In this document: positions 8,063 through 17,200 of the stretch, piece by piece
Layout: the number at the start of each line of letters is the position of its first letter
How positions within the stretch are numbered: the first letter of the stretch is position 1
Origin: a virus
IMG/VR virus record: IMGVR_UViG_3300011113_000257
Coordinates: 1 to 64,000 of that record
Length of the DNA stretch: 64,000 nt
Reading direction: 5' to 3' (one strand)
Notes under the pieces: model-generated
What the model saw: the letters and a program-made list of their open reading frames with translations, nothing else
Told to the model about the DNA's origin: nothing
Databases searched by the model: none
Translations under genes and position numbers: made by a program

Positions 8063-9789
8063 ATTGTGGTCACTTCGGGGGTCACAACGAACTGACCCTC
8101 AAGCAACCTAGTAACAGTCCCACTACTTGAAGTCAACTCTAAATCGTAAACATAACTTCCATCATCTAAATCTGAAGTGTAATCTGCATCAATAGTAATT
8201 ACAATAGTTCCAGCAGCGCCACCTAAAGTAATACCAGCATTAAGTGTGGAAGTAGGGCTTGCACCAAGTGCTAGAGCACCGTTTGTAGCCGTGTAAGCAA
8301 TGGTAAATGTTGTTGCAGTAGGTGCAGATAAAACAAGATACTTTACTGAACCTGAACTTGCAGTTAAATTAAACAGAGTTACAGTGCTTCCAGAGGTTAA
8401 ACCATGAGCAGTTGCTGTTGTTACGGTAGCAATATTACTAGAAACAGTAGCACTATTGATTACTTTTGCTGCTCCTGCTGTTGAAACTAAAGACAATGCT
8501 GAACTTGTACTAGAGTAAGATGCTCTAACCTGCATCGCAGCAGTGTAGTTAGTTATATTTACAGCAACTCCATCAATGCTCCAAGTCATAGTACGAGTGA
8601 ATGTCGCACCTTGCTGACAAGTTAGTCTTGTTGGGGTAGCAGAAGTTGTAGATATAGGATTAATTTGACTCTGTAGAACTTTCTTAATTTGAAGATTACC
8701 TTCAAGAAGTTCGGTTGTAGCGCCAGTGCCGTCTACAGCATAAAGAATCCATTTACCAGGGTCATTTGGACCTAAAGCATTGTAAGTGTTTTTGTAGTCA
8801 AAAGTTAAGTCTATATATGTAATTCCACCACTAGTCGAGAATGCAGCAGCAGTAGAGGCATAAGTTTTTGTGTAATGACCGTTCCAACTAACAGCATCAA
8901 GACGCAAGGTATAGGAAGCATTGTTGTATGCAGTCAACCCAGCATTAGCGCCAGTGCAAGCAATAGCCTTACTTCCTACAAAACTATTGGCACTTGATAG
9001 GACGACATCTTTTGTTGAATTAGCAGTCAAAACAATAGGACGTGGTGGAGCAGCGCGACGGGCACGAGGAGTATCTGGACTAAATACCTTTGATGGCGCA
9101 AGAGCCTTTGATGGGTTTGCAGTCTTGATAAATAGGTCAACGGCATAAATACCAATACGCATATTCTCAAGAAAATCTTGGTTGTCGAGGACGGTATAAG
9201 AAACGCCCTGACGAGAAATAGATGTAACACGGTCTGGAAGAGCGCAGTCATCCCCAGTCCAGAACTTAATAAGTTCAATTGCAAAAAGTTTTGCTGCCAT
9301 ACGACCTGAAACAGGTGGTCTGATGCCGTATGTATAAGTAACTTCTACGTTTCCTGGCGGCCAGGGAGTGCCACTGTAGGCGCGAATTTCGTTGTGCTCT
9401 GATACGTAGTAGTAGTCAGGGTCAACAATATGACCATCGTATAAAGAACGAACTAAGTGAACTTCTTGTACTGGCTTTCCGCGTAGGCGAATACGTGAGA
9501 TGGAAGAAGTTCCGTCTGATTGATATGCAGAATCGTTCCAGTCTTCTGAAGCCATATTATAGACAGACCCATTTACCAAATGCGCCTGAAAGTTTTTTGC
9601 AGAGATACCTTGATAACGGAAAGAATCAACAGATGTGATGTAACGCTCTGTTACAGTTGTAATTCCACTATATTTACGACCAGACATAGCCCAAAGAATG
9701 TTAGATGCCATTTGGCAAGCGTCATCGGCATACTCTGAATCAGAGTATGCTGTGCCTAAATCTGAAGGGACTACCCAAAGATTTGACAT
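8059..9789 (-). CDS. Head-tail connector fused to BppU-like beta domain
   Basis: 576 residues. The N-terminal 220 or so (YADDACQMASNILWAMSGRKYSG, with later Y-T-Y-G-x-R-P-P and AAKLFAIEL) resemble gp6/gp15-type head-tail adaptors of actinophages. The middle is beta-rich. From about residue 390 there is a BppU-N-like domain (QGATFTRTMTW, NITNYTAAMQVR, ending DLELTSSSGTVTRLLEGQFV). That domain is split by an inserted beta module at about 441-516 that also occurs in two neighbouring virion proteins. The end overlaps the fibre start. The connector role is moderately sure; the C-terminal role (fibre docking?) is inferred. Confidence 0.65.
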   Translation of the reverse strand: MSNLWVVPSDLGTAYSDSEYADDACQMASNILWAMSGRKYSGITTVTERYITSVDSFRYQGISAKNFQAHLVNGSVYNMASEDWNDSAYQSDGTSSISRIRLRGKPVQEVHLVRSLYDGHIVDPDYYYVSEHNEIRAYSGTPWPPGNVEVTYTYGIRPPVSGRMAAKLFAIELIKFWTGDDCALPDRVTSISRQGVSYTVLDNQDFLENMRIGIYAVDLFIKTANPSKALAPSKVFSPDTPRARRAAPPRPIVLTANSTKDVVLSSANSFVGSKAIACTGANAGLTAYNNASYTLRLDAVSWNGHYTKTYASTAAAFSTSGGITYIDLTFDYKNTYNALGPNDPGKWILYAVDGTGATTELLEGNLQIKKVLQSQINPISTTSATPTRLTCQQGATFTRTMTWSIDGVAVNITNYTAAMQVRASYSSTSSALSLVSTAGAAKVINSATVSSNIATVTTATAHGLTSGSTVTLFNLTASSGSVKYLVLSAPTATTFTIAYTATNGALALGASPTSTLNAGITLGGAAGTIVITIDADYTSDLDDGSYVYDLELTSSSGTVTRLLEGQFVVTPEVTTI

Positions 9790-9815
9790 AATCTACACAT
9801 CCTCGCTAAAGAAAC

Positions 9816-9855
9816 GGCGGGCGCGGGAACCGTTTTACCAGTCTCCACGCCCGCC
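9816..9855 (-). terminator. GC-rich hairpin between tail tube and connector genes
   Basis: A perfect 8-bp stem (GGCGGGCG at 9816-9823 with CGCCCGCC at 9848-9855) lies in the 98-nt gap after the tail tube gene and is followed, in the direction of transcription, by a short T-rich stretch. It could act as a partial terminator, lowering expression of the downstream tail genes relative to capsid and tube. Confidence 0.5.
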
Positions 9856-9887
9856 TCCGATTTTTCTAGTTAACTACCAACCTGAGA

Positions 9888-10919
9888 CTAAGCGTCGCTG
9901 TCGATGATATCTGTATCACCAGATAGGTAGGATTCCGAACCAGGTACGTTGAACGTGGTGTCAATGTCAGCAACTGGCAAGTTGTAAGTTGCAGTTGGAG
10001 CGCTTGTACCTGACCAAGTGTAGAAACCCCTGTATAGGTATGAAGATGGAGACCAATCCGAGCGAGCATATGCGTACGGACGGTCAGTAACTTCACTCCA
10101 AGACCAACGGGTGTCTGGACCAGTTCCGAAAGCGGTGTTACCAATGCCGTAACCTTCGAAAGTGTTAGCAAGCATACCGTTCTCAATTACGCGGTCACCT
10201 GATTGACGTAGACGAGCGTAAGGGAAAATCCAGTGGAAGTAAGGATTGGTTGCAGCGCGCTTTCCGTTAGCCACAGCATGTGACCAAACTTCAATTGCAA
10301 CACCGTTGCCTGAAGGGTCATCACCAATTGCAGGTGCAGCCCAACCAACCGAGGTGTCATCGCGGACAGTGACAAGACCTGTACCAGTAATATCTCCAGC
10401 AATCAGAGCAGTACCACTGTAAGCGTATGAAACAGATGTACTGCTTGTGGCAGTAATACGCTTAATACCGTTAAGTGCTGTTGGAATAAGACCTGAAACA
10501 GTTACGTTATCTCCCGCTACAATACCGTGACCTGCAGTCATTGTTAGAGTCACTGTACTTGTGCTGGCGGTACTAGAGGTTTCTGTAACAGGTTGTGCTG
10601 TTGCAGTTGAGTAATTCTTAGACAACAGAACGCCACCTGCAAGTAGTGCAGATAGTTCTGGGTCTGGCTCACAGATAGCAAGTTCCATAGTTGCGCGCTT
10701 TAGGCGGTCTGGAGCCTTGTACGAGACACATACTGTGCCATCGGCTGCCTTTTCTGTGATTTCTTCACCGTCTTCATATTCAGGGGTGAAGGACATACGA
10801 ATGAATGCGGACGTTGTGTAACTATCCAAGTCGCCATTAAGTAGCGAACCAGCCGCATTTAAGCGAGTGACGCGAATGGCAGCACCTTGGACAGAAGCCG
10901 CGTAATCTTGAGTTGCCAT
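9888..10919 (-). CDS. Major tail tube protein
   Basis: 343 residues. The first part has an acidic pattern (FTPEYEDGEEITEKAADGTVC), and the end carries YFHWIFPYARLRQSGDRVI followed by an EGYGIGN motif, the arrangement seen in major tail proteins of actinophages. Residues about 115-183 form a beta module shared with the two flanking virion proteins, probably displayed on the outside of the tail. It begins at an ATG just downstream of the 10946 gene and is followed by a GC hairpin. Confidence 0.75.
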   Translation of the reverse strand: MATQDYAASVQGAAIRVTRLNAAGSLLNGDLDSYTTSAFIRMSFTPEYEDGEEITEKAADGTVCVSYKAPDRLKRATMELAICEPDPELSALLAGGVLLSKNYSTATAQPVTETSSTASTSTVTLTMTAGHGIVAGDNVTVSGLIPTALNGIKRITATSSTSVSYAYSGTALIAGDITGTGLVTVRDDTSVGWAAPAIGDDPSGNGVAIEVWSHAVANGKRAATNPYFHWIFPYARLRQSGDRVIENGMLANTFEGYGIGNTAFGTGPDTRWSWSEVTDRPYAYARSDWSPSSYLYRGFYTWSGTSAPTATYNLPVADIDTTFNVPGSESYLSGDTDIIDSDA

Positions 10920-10945
10920 GTTGGGCTATCTCCTATTGTTGTTAA

Positions 10946-12094
10946 CTAGACGGATGATGAAAAATCGACCCGGACTGCGTAATGACAGTCTGGTTCAAAG
11001 TGGACAGCCGCTGCGCGGACGGCTTTTATGCGCATGTCATTGGTGTTAGACGAGGCTGTGATGCCTTGCGCCAAACTCTCATTAACTACCTTTATTGCAC
11101 CAAGGTGTACATCTACATAACCAGTAGCAAACATCCACTCAGTTGTATTTGTTACTGCACGGTTCGCATGTCCAATTGGACCAATGCCTGTGTATCCAGT
11201 TCCAACAATGACTGGTGTTCCTACTTTAGTTACGAGAATTTGACCCTTTTTATTAACATCATCTTCGTCAAGTCTTCCTGAAAAATCTACGCGCTCTAGT
11301 TGGTCGTAGCAGATTGCTGCCATACGACGAGACATGTGGATTACACCTTTAAGACCTGCAGGGCTGTTAGACAAAGCGCCCTCAAGACGAGCCAAGGCTA
11401 CACGGGGAACATCTCCGCCAGCAGTAACTGTTACATCCGTGGAAGCCTTCTCTTTTACAAGATAGTTATTGCTTAGGGTAGCAATTGGGCTTGTTCCAAG
11501 AGTTAAAGCACCATTTGATGCGGTGTACGCAAAAGTAAATGTTGTTGCAGTACCAGCAGTAATTACGTAGTTATCATAACCACTAGCAGAAGTTAAGTTA
11601 TAAACCGTAACAATATCGCCAACCTTAAACTGGTGCGTAGTTGCTGTTGTTACAGTTGCAAAGTTTGAAGTTACGGTTGCACCAGAGATTACATGGGATG
11701 TATACCCAGTGTAGTGCTGAGCAGCAGAACCAAGCCATAGTTCGCTTTCAATAGCCTTCTGACTACCTGCTTCTATAATTTTTTCGACGCGCTTGAAACG
11801 GTCCTGAGCAGGGAGGCTAAAAGTAGAAGAGAAGTCTTCGGCTTCAATCCCAAAGGGAACATAGTTAGCAAAGCGTTGCTTTGTTGTTCCGTCGTATAAC
11901 TCGCCATTAGTAACATCATCATCGTTGATGGTTAGTAGACGCAAGGCGAAAGCGTCTGAATCAAATTCATGGGCTGCGAATCGAGCCCAATGGTCTTGCG
12001 CTTCAGTGTATTGCGAAACGCTTGCGACGCTCAGAACCCCAAAAGGGTAAGGAGTTAAGGGGTGAGGTGCCGTAATAGACAAATCCTGAGCCAT
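10946..12094 (-). CDS. Virion structural protein, possibly capsid-related
   Basis: 382 residues, next to the major capsid gene. The fold is not recognised with certainty. Residues about 135-208 hold the inserted beta module (VISGATVTSNFATVTTATTH and onward) shared with the tube and connector proteins. The flanking part has IHMSRRMAAICYDQLE and GTPVIVGTGYTGIGP segments, as in capsid-type proteins that are checked for oligomer contacts. A second HK97-like or decoration protein is possible. The function is left open. Confidence 0.5.
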   Translation of the reverse strand: MAQDLSITAPHPLTPYPFGVLSVASVSQYTEAQDHWARFAAHEFDSDAFALRLLTINDDDVTNGELYDGTTKQRFANYVPFGIEAEDFSSTFSLPAQDRFKRVEKIIEAGSQKAIESELWLGSAAQHYTGYTSHVISGATVTSNFATVTTATTHQFKVGDIVTVYNLTSASGYDNYVITAGTATTFTFAYTASNGALTLGTSPIATLSNNYLVKEKASTDVTVTAGGDVPRVALARLEGALSNSPAGLKGVIHMSRRMAAICYDQLERVDFSGRLDEDDVNKKGQILVTKVGTPVIVGTGYTGIGPIGHANRAVTNTTEWMFATGYVDVHLGAIKVVNESLAQGITASSNTNDMRIKAVRAAAVHFEPDCHYAVRVDFSSSV

Positions 12095-12152
12095 TATCTT
12101 ATTTCTCCTATATTCTGAGCGTCGCGTTGCGTTTCTTTAGAGTCTAATTAGA

Positions 12153-14117
12153 TTAGAACTCTACGGTTGCTGATGCTGTACCAGCAAGGGTGTCGCGTAG
12201 TGCAGAGCGAGCACCGTTGATGCTGATTGTTGAAGTTACCTTGATGGATTCAACGCCAACCTTGGCAATACCTTCGAAGGTTTCAACGAACATCTTGTAG
12301 TCGTTGGTGCCAACAAGGGTTGAGTCACGGATAACTCCAAGGTCAAGCGTGCCACCATCTAGGAACAAGAATGTTCCTTCAGCGAAGATGTACCATACGA
12401 ATGAGTCATAGAACTCGTTCATAGCGCTTGCGCCCTGTGAAGCGTATGCGTTTGCATCATCCAAGTGCCATGTGACATTTACGCCACGAGCACGAAGAAG
12501 ACCGTCGATTTCGCTGTCAGAAACGTCCAACTTGCTGTCGCCTGGCATTTGTAGAGCGAAGTCAGCGCGAATGGCTGCCTTAACCCATGCTGGGCAAACA
12601 ACACGCAACTGTGCGTCGTCAGCCATACGGTGACGTGCACGGTACTGAGCACCAGCGCGACCAACCTGAAGCAGGAAGTCTACGCCAAGACCAAGTACGT
12701 TGGTGCTTGTTACAGCAGTGGAACCTGTGCTTAGTGCAGACAGAAGGTTCTCTTCTGCTTCACGAGCGTGCTGAATCAGACCTAGTTCGTTGTGACGAGC
12801 AATAAGTTCTGGGTAAGCACGTGTAGCAAGGTTACCGAACTGCATCTGCAGGGTTACTGCATCTGCAACTGCGGTTGTTTCGGTTGCAGCAGTTACAACA
12901 AGGTTTGCCTTGGTAGCACTTGAAGTAGCCGAGTTGGTTACGTAAGCGGTGTCAAGAGCAGTTGTCCAAACGCCAACAGCGTTGCCGTATGAAGACAATA
13001 CTGGTGGAACGATGTAACGGATACCGCCACGGTCAGCCTGGAATGATGGAAGAGCGTCGCGCACTGGGCGGACGTTTGTGCCAATTCCAAAGATGTCGTA
13101 ACGAGTAGCAAATGGAGACTGGTATGAACCAGAAGCAGTAAGAGCAGTTGGAGCACTCTTAATCTTTTCCATGTTTGCTTCTGCATCGCTACCAAGTTGC
13201 ATTGCTTCTGGGTATGCGGTGCTGAATGATGCAACGATGTGCTGTTCGCCGTCGCCACCGTTTACGCGGCGCAAGCCGTGTAGACGCTTGGCGAATGCAT
13301 CTGCTACATCGCTCATGTTGGATAGTTCTGTGCCTGCAGTCACACCTGGGATGTCAGCGCCAGCAGTAATTGCTACTGGAGTGGCGGTTGTCATCGAAGC
13401 GGGACGGCGGTCGGCTGGGACTTCAGGAGTTACATCCTGAGCGTCAAAAGCAGCGGCGGTCACTGTTGCCTCTTCCTGCACCTCTACTGGTGCATCAATT
13501 GGGGTTTCGGTTTCTTCGGTTGAAAGTTCAACAACTTCTTCTGTTGATAGTTCAACAGTTTCTTCAGTTGAAAGTTCGGTAATTTCTTCTGTTGAAAGTT
13601 CTGCTTCTGCAACTGGTGCTTCTTCAGTAACTTCTGGTTCTTCGGTAGAAAGTTCAATAACTTCTTCCGCAATAGTTGATGCTTCTTCAACTGCTGGTAC
13701 TTCATCGGCTTCTGCAGATGCCATCATTGGCTTCTCTTCATCCTTTTCCATACCTTCAGCGTCATCCTCTACTGGAGTCTCAGTCTCGACCTCTACTTCG
13801 GTCTCTTCTGGCATTTGTTCCATGTCAGTATCTTCCTCTGGTTGTTCGGTCGCGGCTTCCATCTCCTCGCCGTGCACACGAGCACTGGCTTCACTTGCTG
13901 TTGCAGCAAGTTCTTCAGCCTGTACTTCGCGACGCTGTACTTCAGAACGAACTGAATCGAGCATGTCGGCTAGTGAGGTCATCGCCTCAACTGTTTGGGG
14001 AGTTGGTTCTTCGCTTTCGACCGATTCGAACTGGTTGATGATTTCATTCTGAAGTTCGACGATTTGTTCGTCGGATAATTCAGTCATGGTTTCCATCATG
14101 TTGATAATGCGGTCCAC
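12153..14117 (-). CDS. Major capsid protein with N-terminal scaffold-like region
   Basis: 654 residues from a GTG at 14117. A strong SD (GGAGGAGG) sits 7 nt upstream, which decides the start over the upstream in-frame ATG at 14153. Residues 1-245 are highly acidic and helical with five ELSTEE units, like a fused delta/scaffold domain that is removed on maturation. The rest is an HK97-type capsid region (PVRDALPSFQADRGGIRYI, GVNVTWHLDD, a C-terminal FVETFEGIAKVGVESIKV). The protease polyprotein lies immediately upstream, consistent with processing. A 5' leader of about 150 nt precedes it. Confidence 0.85.
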   Translation of the reverse strand: MDRIINMMETMTELSDEQIVELQNEIINQFESVESEEPTPQTVEAMTSLADMLDSVRSEVQRREVQAEELAATASEASARVHGEEMEAATEQPEEDTDMEQMPEETEVEVETETPVEDDAEGMEKDEEKPMMASAEADEVPAVEEASTIAEEVIELSTEEPEVTEEAPVAEAELSTEEITELSTEETVELSTEEVVELSTEETETPIDAPVEVQEEATVTAAAFDAQDVTPEVPADRRPASMTTATPVAITAGADIPGVTAGTELSNMSDVADAFAKRLHGLRRVNGGDGEQHIVASFSTAYPEAMQLGSDAEANMEKIKSAPTALTASGSYQSPFATRYDIFGIGTNVRPVRDALPSFQADRGGIRYIVPPVLSSYGNAVGVWTTALDTAYVTNSATSSATKANLVVTAATETTAVADAVTLQMQFGNLATRAYPELIARHNELGLIQHAREAEENLLSALSTGSTAVTSTNVLGLGVDFLLQVGRAGAQYRARHRMADDAQLRVVCPAWVKAAIRADFALQMPGDSKLDVSDSEIDGLLRARGVNVTWHLDDANAYASQGASAMNEFYDSFVWYIFAEGTFLFLDGGTLDLGVIRDSTLVGTNDYKMFVETFEGIAKVGVESIKVTSTISINGARSALRDTLAGTASATVEF

Positions 14118-14265
14118 TACTGTCCCTCCTCCGGGGCAGTCGGGGGAAATCACCTATGTCTGTGACTTCCCGGCTTATGTAGTCGAGATTGAGGGACTCC
14201 GAACAGAAACCTGTAGGAGGCACTCCACCCATATCTGATAATACAGTATTCTTAAATATGCTATT
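14118..14265 (-). other. Leader upstream of major capsid gene
   Basis: 148 noncoding bases. The minus-strand copy begins with an AT-rich part carrying short inverted repeats (CTTAAA/TTTAAG and AATACTGTATT) and ends with the strong SD of the capsid gene. It may hold a late promoter or a processing site, but I see no convincing -35/-10 pair. Confidence 0.35.
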
Positions 14266-17200
14266 TTAAGTTAGCAATCTAAGAAGTTTATTCATTTTGC
14301 TAGAAATCTCTCCTTGGCTGTAAACGTCTCCGCCAGCCATGAAAGACTTTAACTCTGCGGTTGCTTCGGCAGCATCTTCAGCGCCAATTTTGTTCTCTAC
14401 TTTTTCAATCATATCTTCCATTAATTTAGCCAAAGCAGGTGGAACATCGCTAAAACGAAGTTTTACAGATTGATTTTGGAAAGGCAGAGGTAAGTTAGAG
14501 ATTGCTTCAGCCAAAGCAGTAGCACCAGTTCTTACATTAGTTAGTGCAGTGCTATCTAAAGCCCCTGTATCAATACGATTTACAGTGTCAATGACATCAC
14601 GAGCGCCCTGAGCAGCGCGGGAGTAGTCCCCAACATTGTCAAGGTTTTCGACCTCACCGATGCGTCGAGCAAGTGCATCAAGTGATGCAACTCCTGAGTC
14701 CCTCTTTAAACGGGCTAAAACTAGGCGAAACTTGCCTTGAGCATCTCTAGGCTGGGTTTTAGCAGTGTATTTACCTTCAGACCGAGAAGCCTCTTTAGAG
14801 GCTGGTGCTTTTGGGTCAACACCACCTGTGGCTTCCTTAGTTGCATCGGCTTCCATAATGTCAGCAGCAGCAGTCAAAGAAGTAGTAGAAATTTTGCTTC
14901 TCATGTCTGCTAAAGAGATTGAAAGTTCCATTCTGCTTGCAGAAAGGTTTTTCCACTCATCTGGTACAAGTTCTGGTTTGCCAAGAGCCTTAGCACGCTT
15001 AGTGATGTGACGGCGAACCTTAGCGCGGTCCGATGGCTTTGAGCGACCATAAGCACGAACAGCCTTGCGTAGGTCTGATACGTTTCGAATTGGGTAAGAA
15101 CCATTTGGTAAAGCCTCGCCAGTCTTGGCAAGTTTTTCACGAACGGCTTCAGACGGACCAGCAGCGACTAAACCTTGCTCTTCAAGTGCTGAAAAAACTG
15201 TTTCAAAATTTACTTCTACAGGCTCATTTTCAGTCACTAGTATTTCTACTTCACTAAGTGAAGAGGATAACTGCCATTGCCACTTCTGGTGCATATCAAT
15301 ACGACCAGCAATAAAATCAGCAACACCCTGCTCATTAGCAGCCTCAAGCATTTGGAACATAGTCTTAAGTTCATCAATTATTACTTCATTTGCAAGAAGC
15401 AAATCTGCAGCAAGAGCACGAGGACTTCCACTTGATAATTCGGAACCTGAAAGGCTAGACATGTGAGCGTAATCTGCTACGCCAACCTTAGGGAATCCTC
15501 CGAGTTTTCGGATGTTTTCTCCTAGAGGGTCAATTGAACTATAGACATCCTCATAGATTTCTTGAAATAGTTCGTGATACTGAGAAAAATCTGAGCCAAC
15601 TACGTTCCAGTGATAGCCATGAGCGCGGAAGTATAGGTTTATTACATCTGCCATAAGAGAATGTATAGCATTCATGTAAAGAGGCTCTATTGAGTCTCCG
15701 CCATGACCTAACGGATAGGTGCACTTAGGGCAACATTCGCCCCTACACATTGATGTGCAAGCAGGGCAACAGCCACATCCGCCACCTGCTGTAATACCAG
15801 ACTCGTTAGTAAATTCTTGTTTAAGCGATGCAAAACGACTCTTTGCAATTTCTGCATACTGGTTAAGTAGGTCTGGGTCATCCTTTAATCGCGCTAGGTA
15901 GTTTGCACCAGCAGCAACAAGAGCCATAACTTCGCCAGATGCGACACGGGCACGGGCAATTGGGAACCCTGGAACATTTACTTGGCATACAGCAACAAGT
16001 TCAAGTGCGCCTTGGATTGGTCGCCAGTCACCTGACGGAGCAGAAGCGCGAATAGCGCGAACTTGGTGAGCAGTAATCTCTGGACGAAGCGAGCCAGCAA
16101 CCCAGATTCCAAATGAATCTTCGCCAGCATGAACATCAGCAAATGCTGAAGCAGTGTCATCATAATGCTTTGCAGCAGACTTAGCAGATGCTTCTAGTGG
16201 AGCATGTCCACCAGCAAGAGTCAGTTGACCTACTGGAATATCGTCGCCTTCTTCAGTACGGCAAACACCTGTGTGGAAGTATGAGTAACCACTCTTCGAG
16301 CGAGGAGGCTTTGTTCCAAAAGAAAGACCAATATGGTCTACATGCCAAGCAGCAATGTGACCGAATACGCGACCATCGTCAGTAACTGTAAGAGGAGTAG
16401 GACCTTCTAATTTAGGGTTCTCAAACCATGACTTAGGTGGGGTCACTGGAATAGAAGCAACTACAGCAGCACAAGCCACTAAAGCGCTCTCATTAGAAAC
16501 AGGCTTCTTAACCTGCATACCGATTGAACTCACAGGTTCCTCCTGTACATCGACGATTTCGTCAGTTAATAGTATTCTACACTCTTGGAAGGCTGGCTTA
16601 GGAACTAAAGTAACGCCCATGATGCGTCCCTTAGTGATTTTTATTTTTCCTGTGCCAACCTTTTTATCTTCGTCAGAAGATGCTTCTTCTTCGGTTGCTT
16701 CAAATCTGTCTAAATCTGCAGAGACTCCGCGAATAAATCCACCACGAACTAAGCGCTCTGCTTCGCGACCATACTCACCTGAATCAAATATGCCATAAGC
16801 ATTTCCAATGCCGTCAGCAGTGCGTTCCATTTTGTCGATACGACCTACAACAACGGAGCCGTCATGCCCTTGAGCAGTCTTAATCTGCCACATTAAAGGA
16901 AGCGGAAGTTCGCGCATCGAAACAGCGCCTACTGAGAAACTTCTACCGTCACCTGATTCTGCTCCTTCAGGTAAAACAACAGGAATAAAGAATTCTGAAC
17001 CAGATGTCGCAGGGGCTTGGAATCCGCCAGAGGCAATAAGAACTCTATTTTTTAGTTCTTCTGCTTGAGCCGATAGTTCTGCATTTGAGATAATTTCTGC
17101 GCTAGAGCGAATGTAGTCATCGCTGTAAGTATTAAAAGCGCCCTTACGACCATACATTTGACGATGAGCCTTATCACCAGTCCACATTCCAGTCATTTCT

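Noticed and set aside
12587-14052. Plus-strand frames antisense to the major capsid gene.
   Set aside because: The capsid reading frame is well supported by family pattern and SD; the antisense frames have no start signals.
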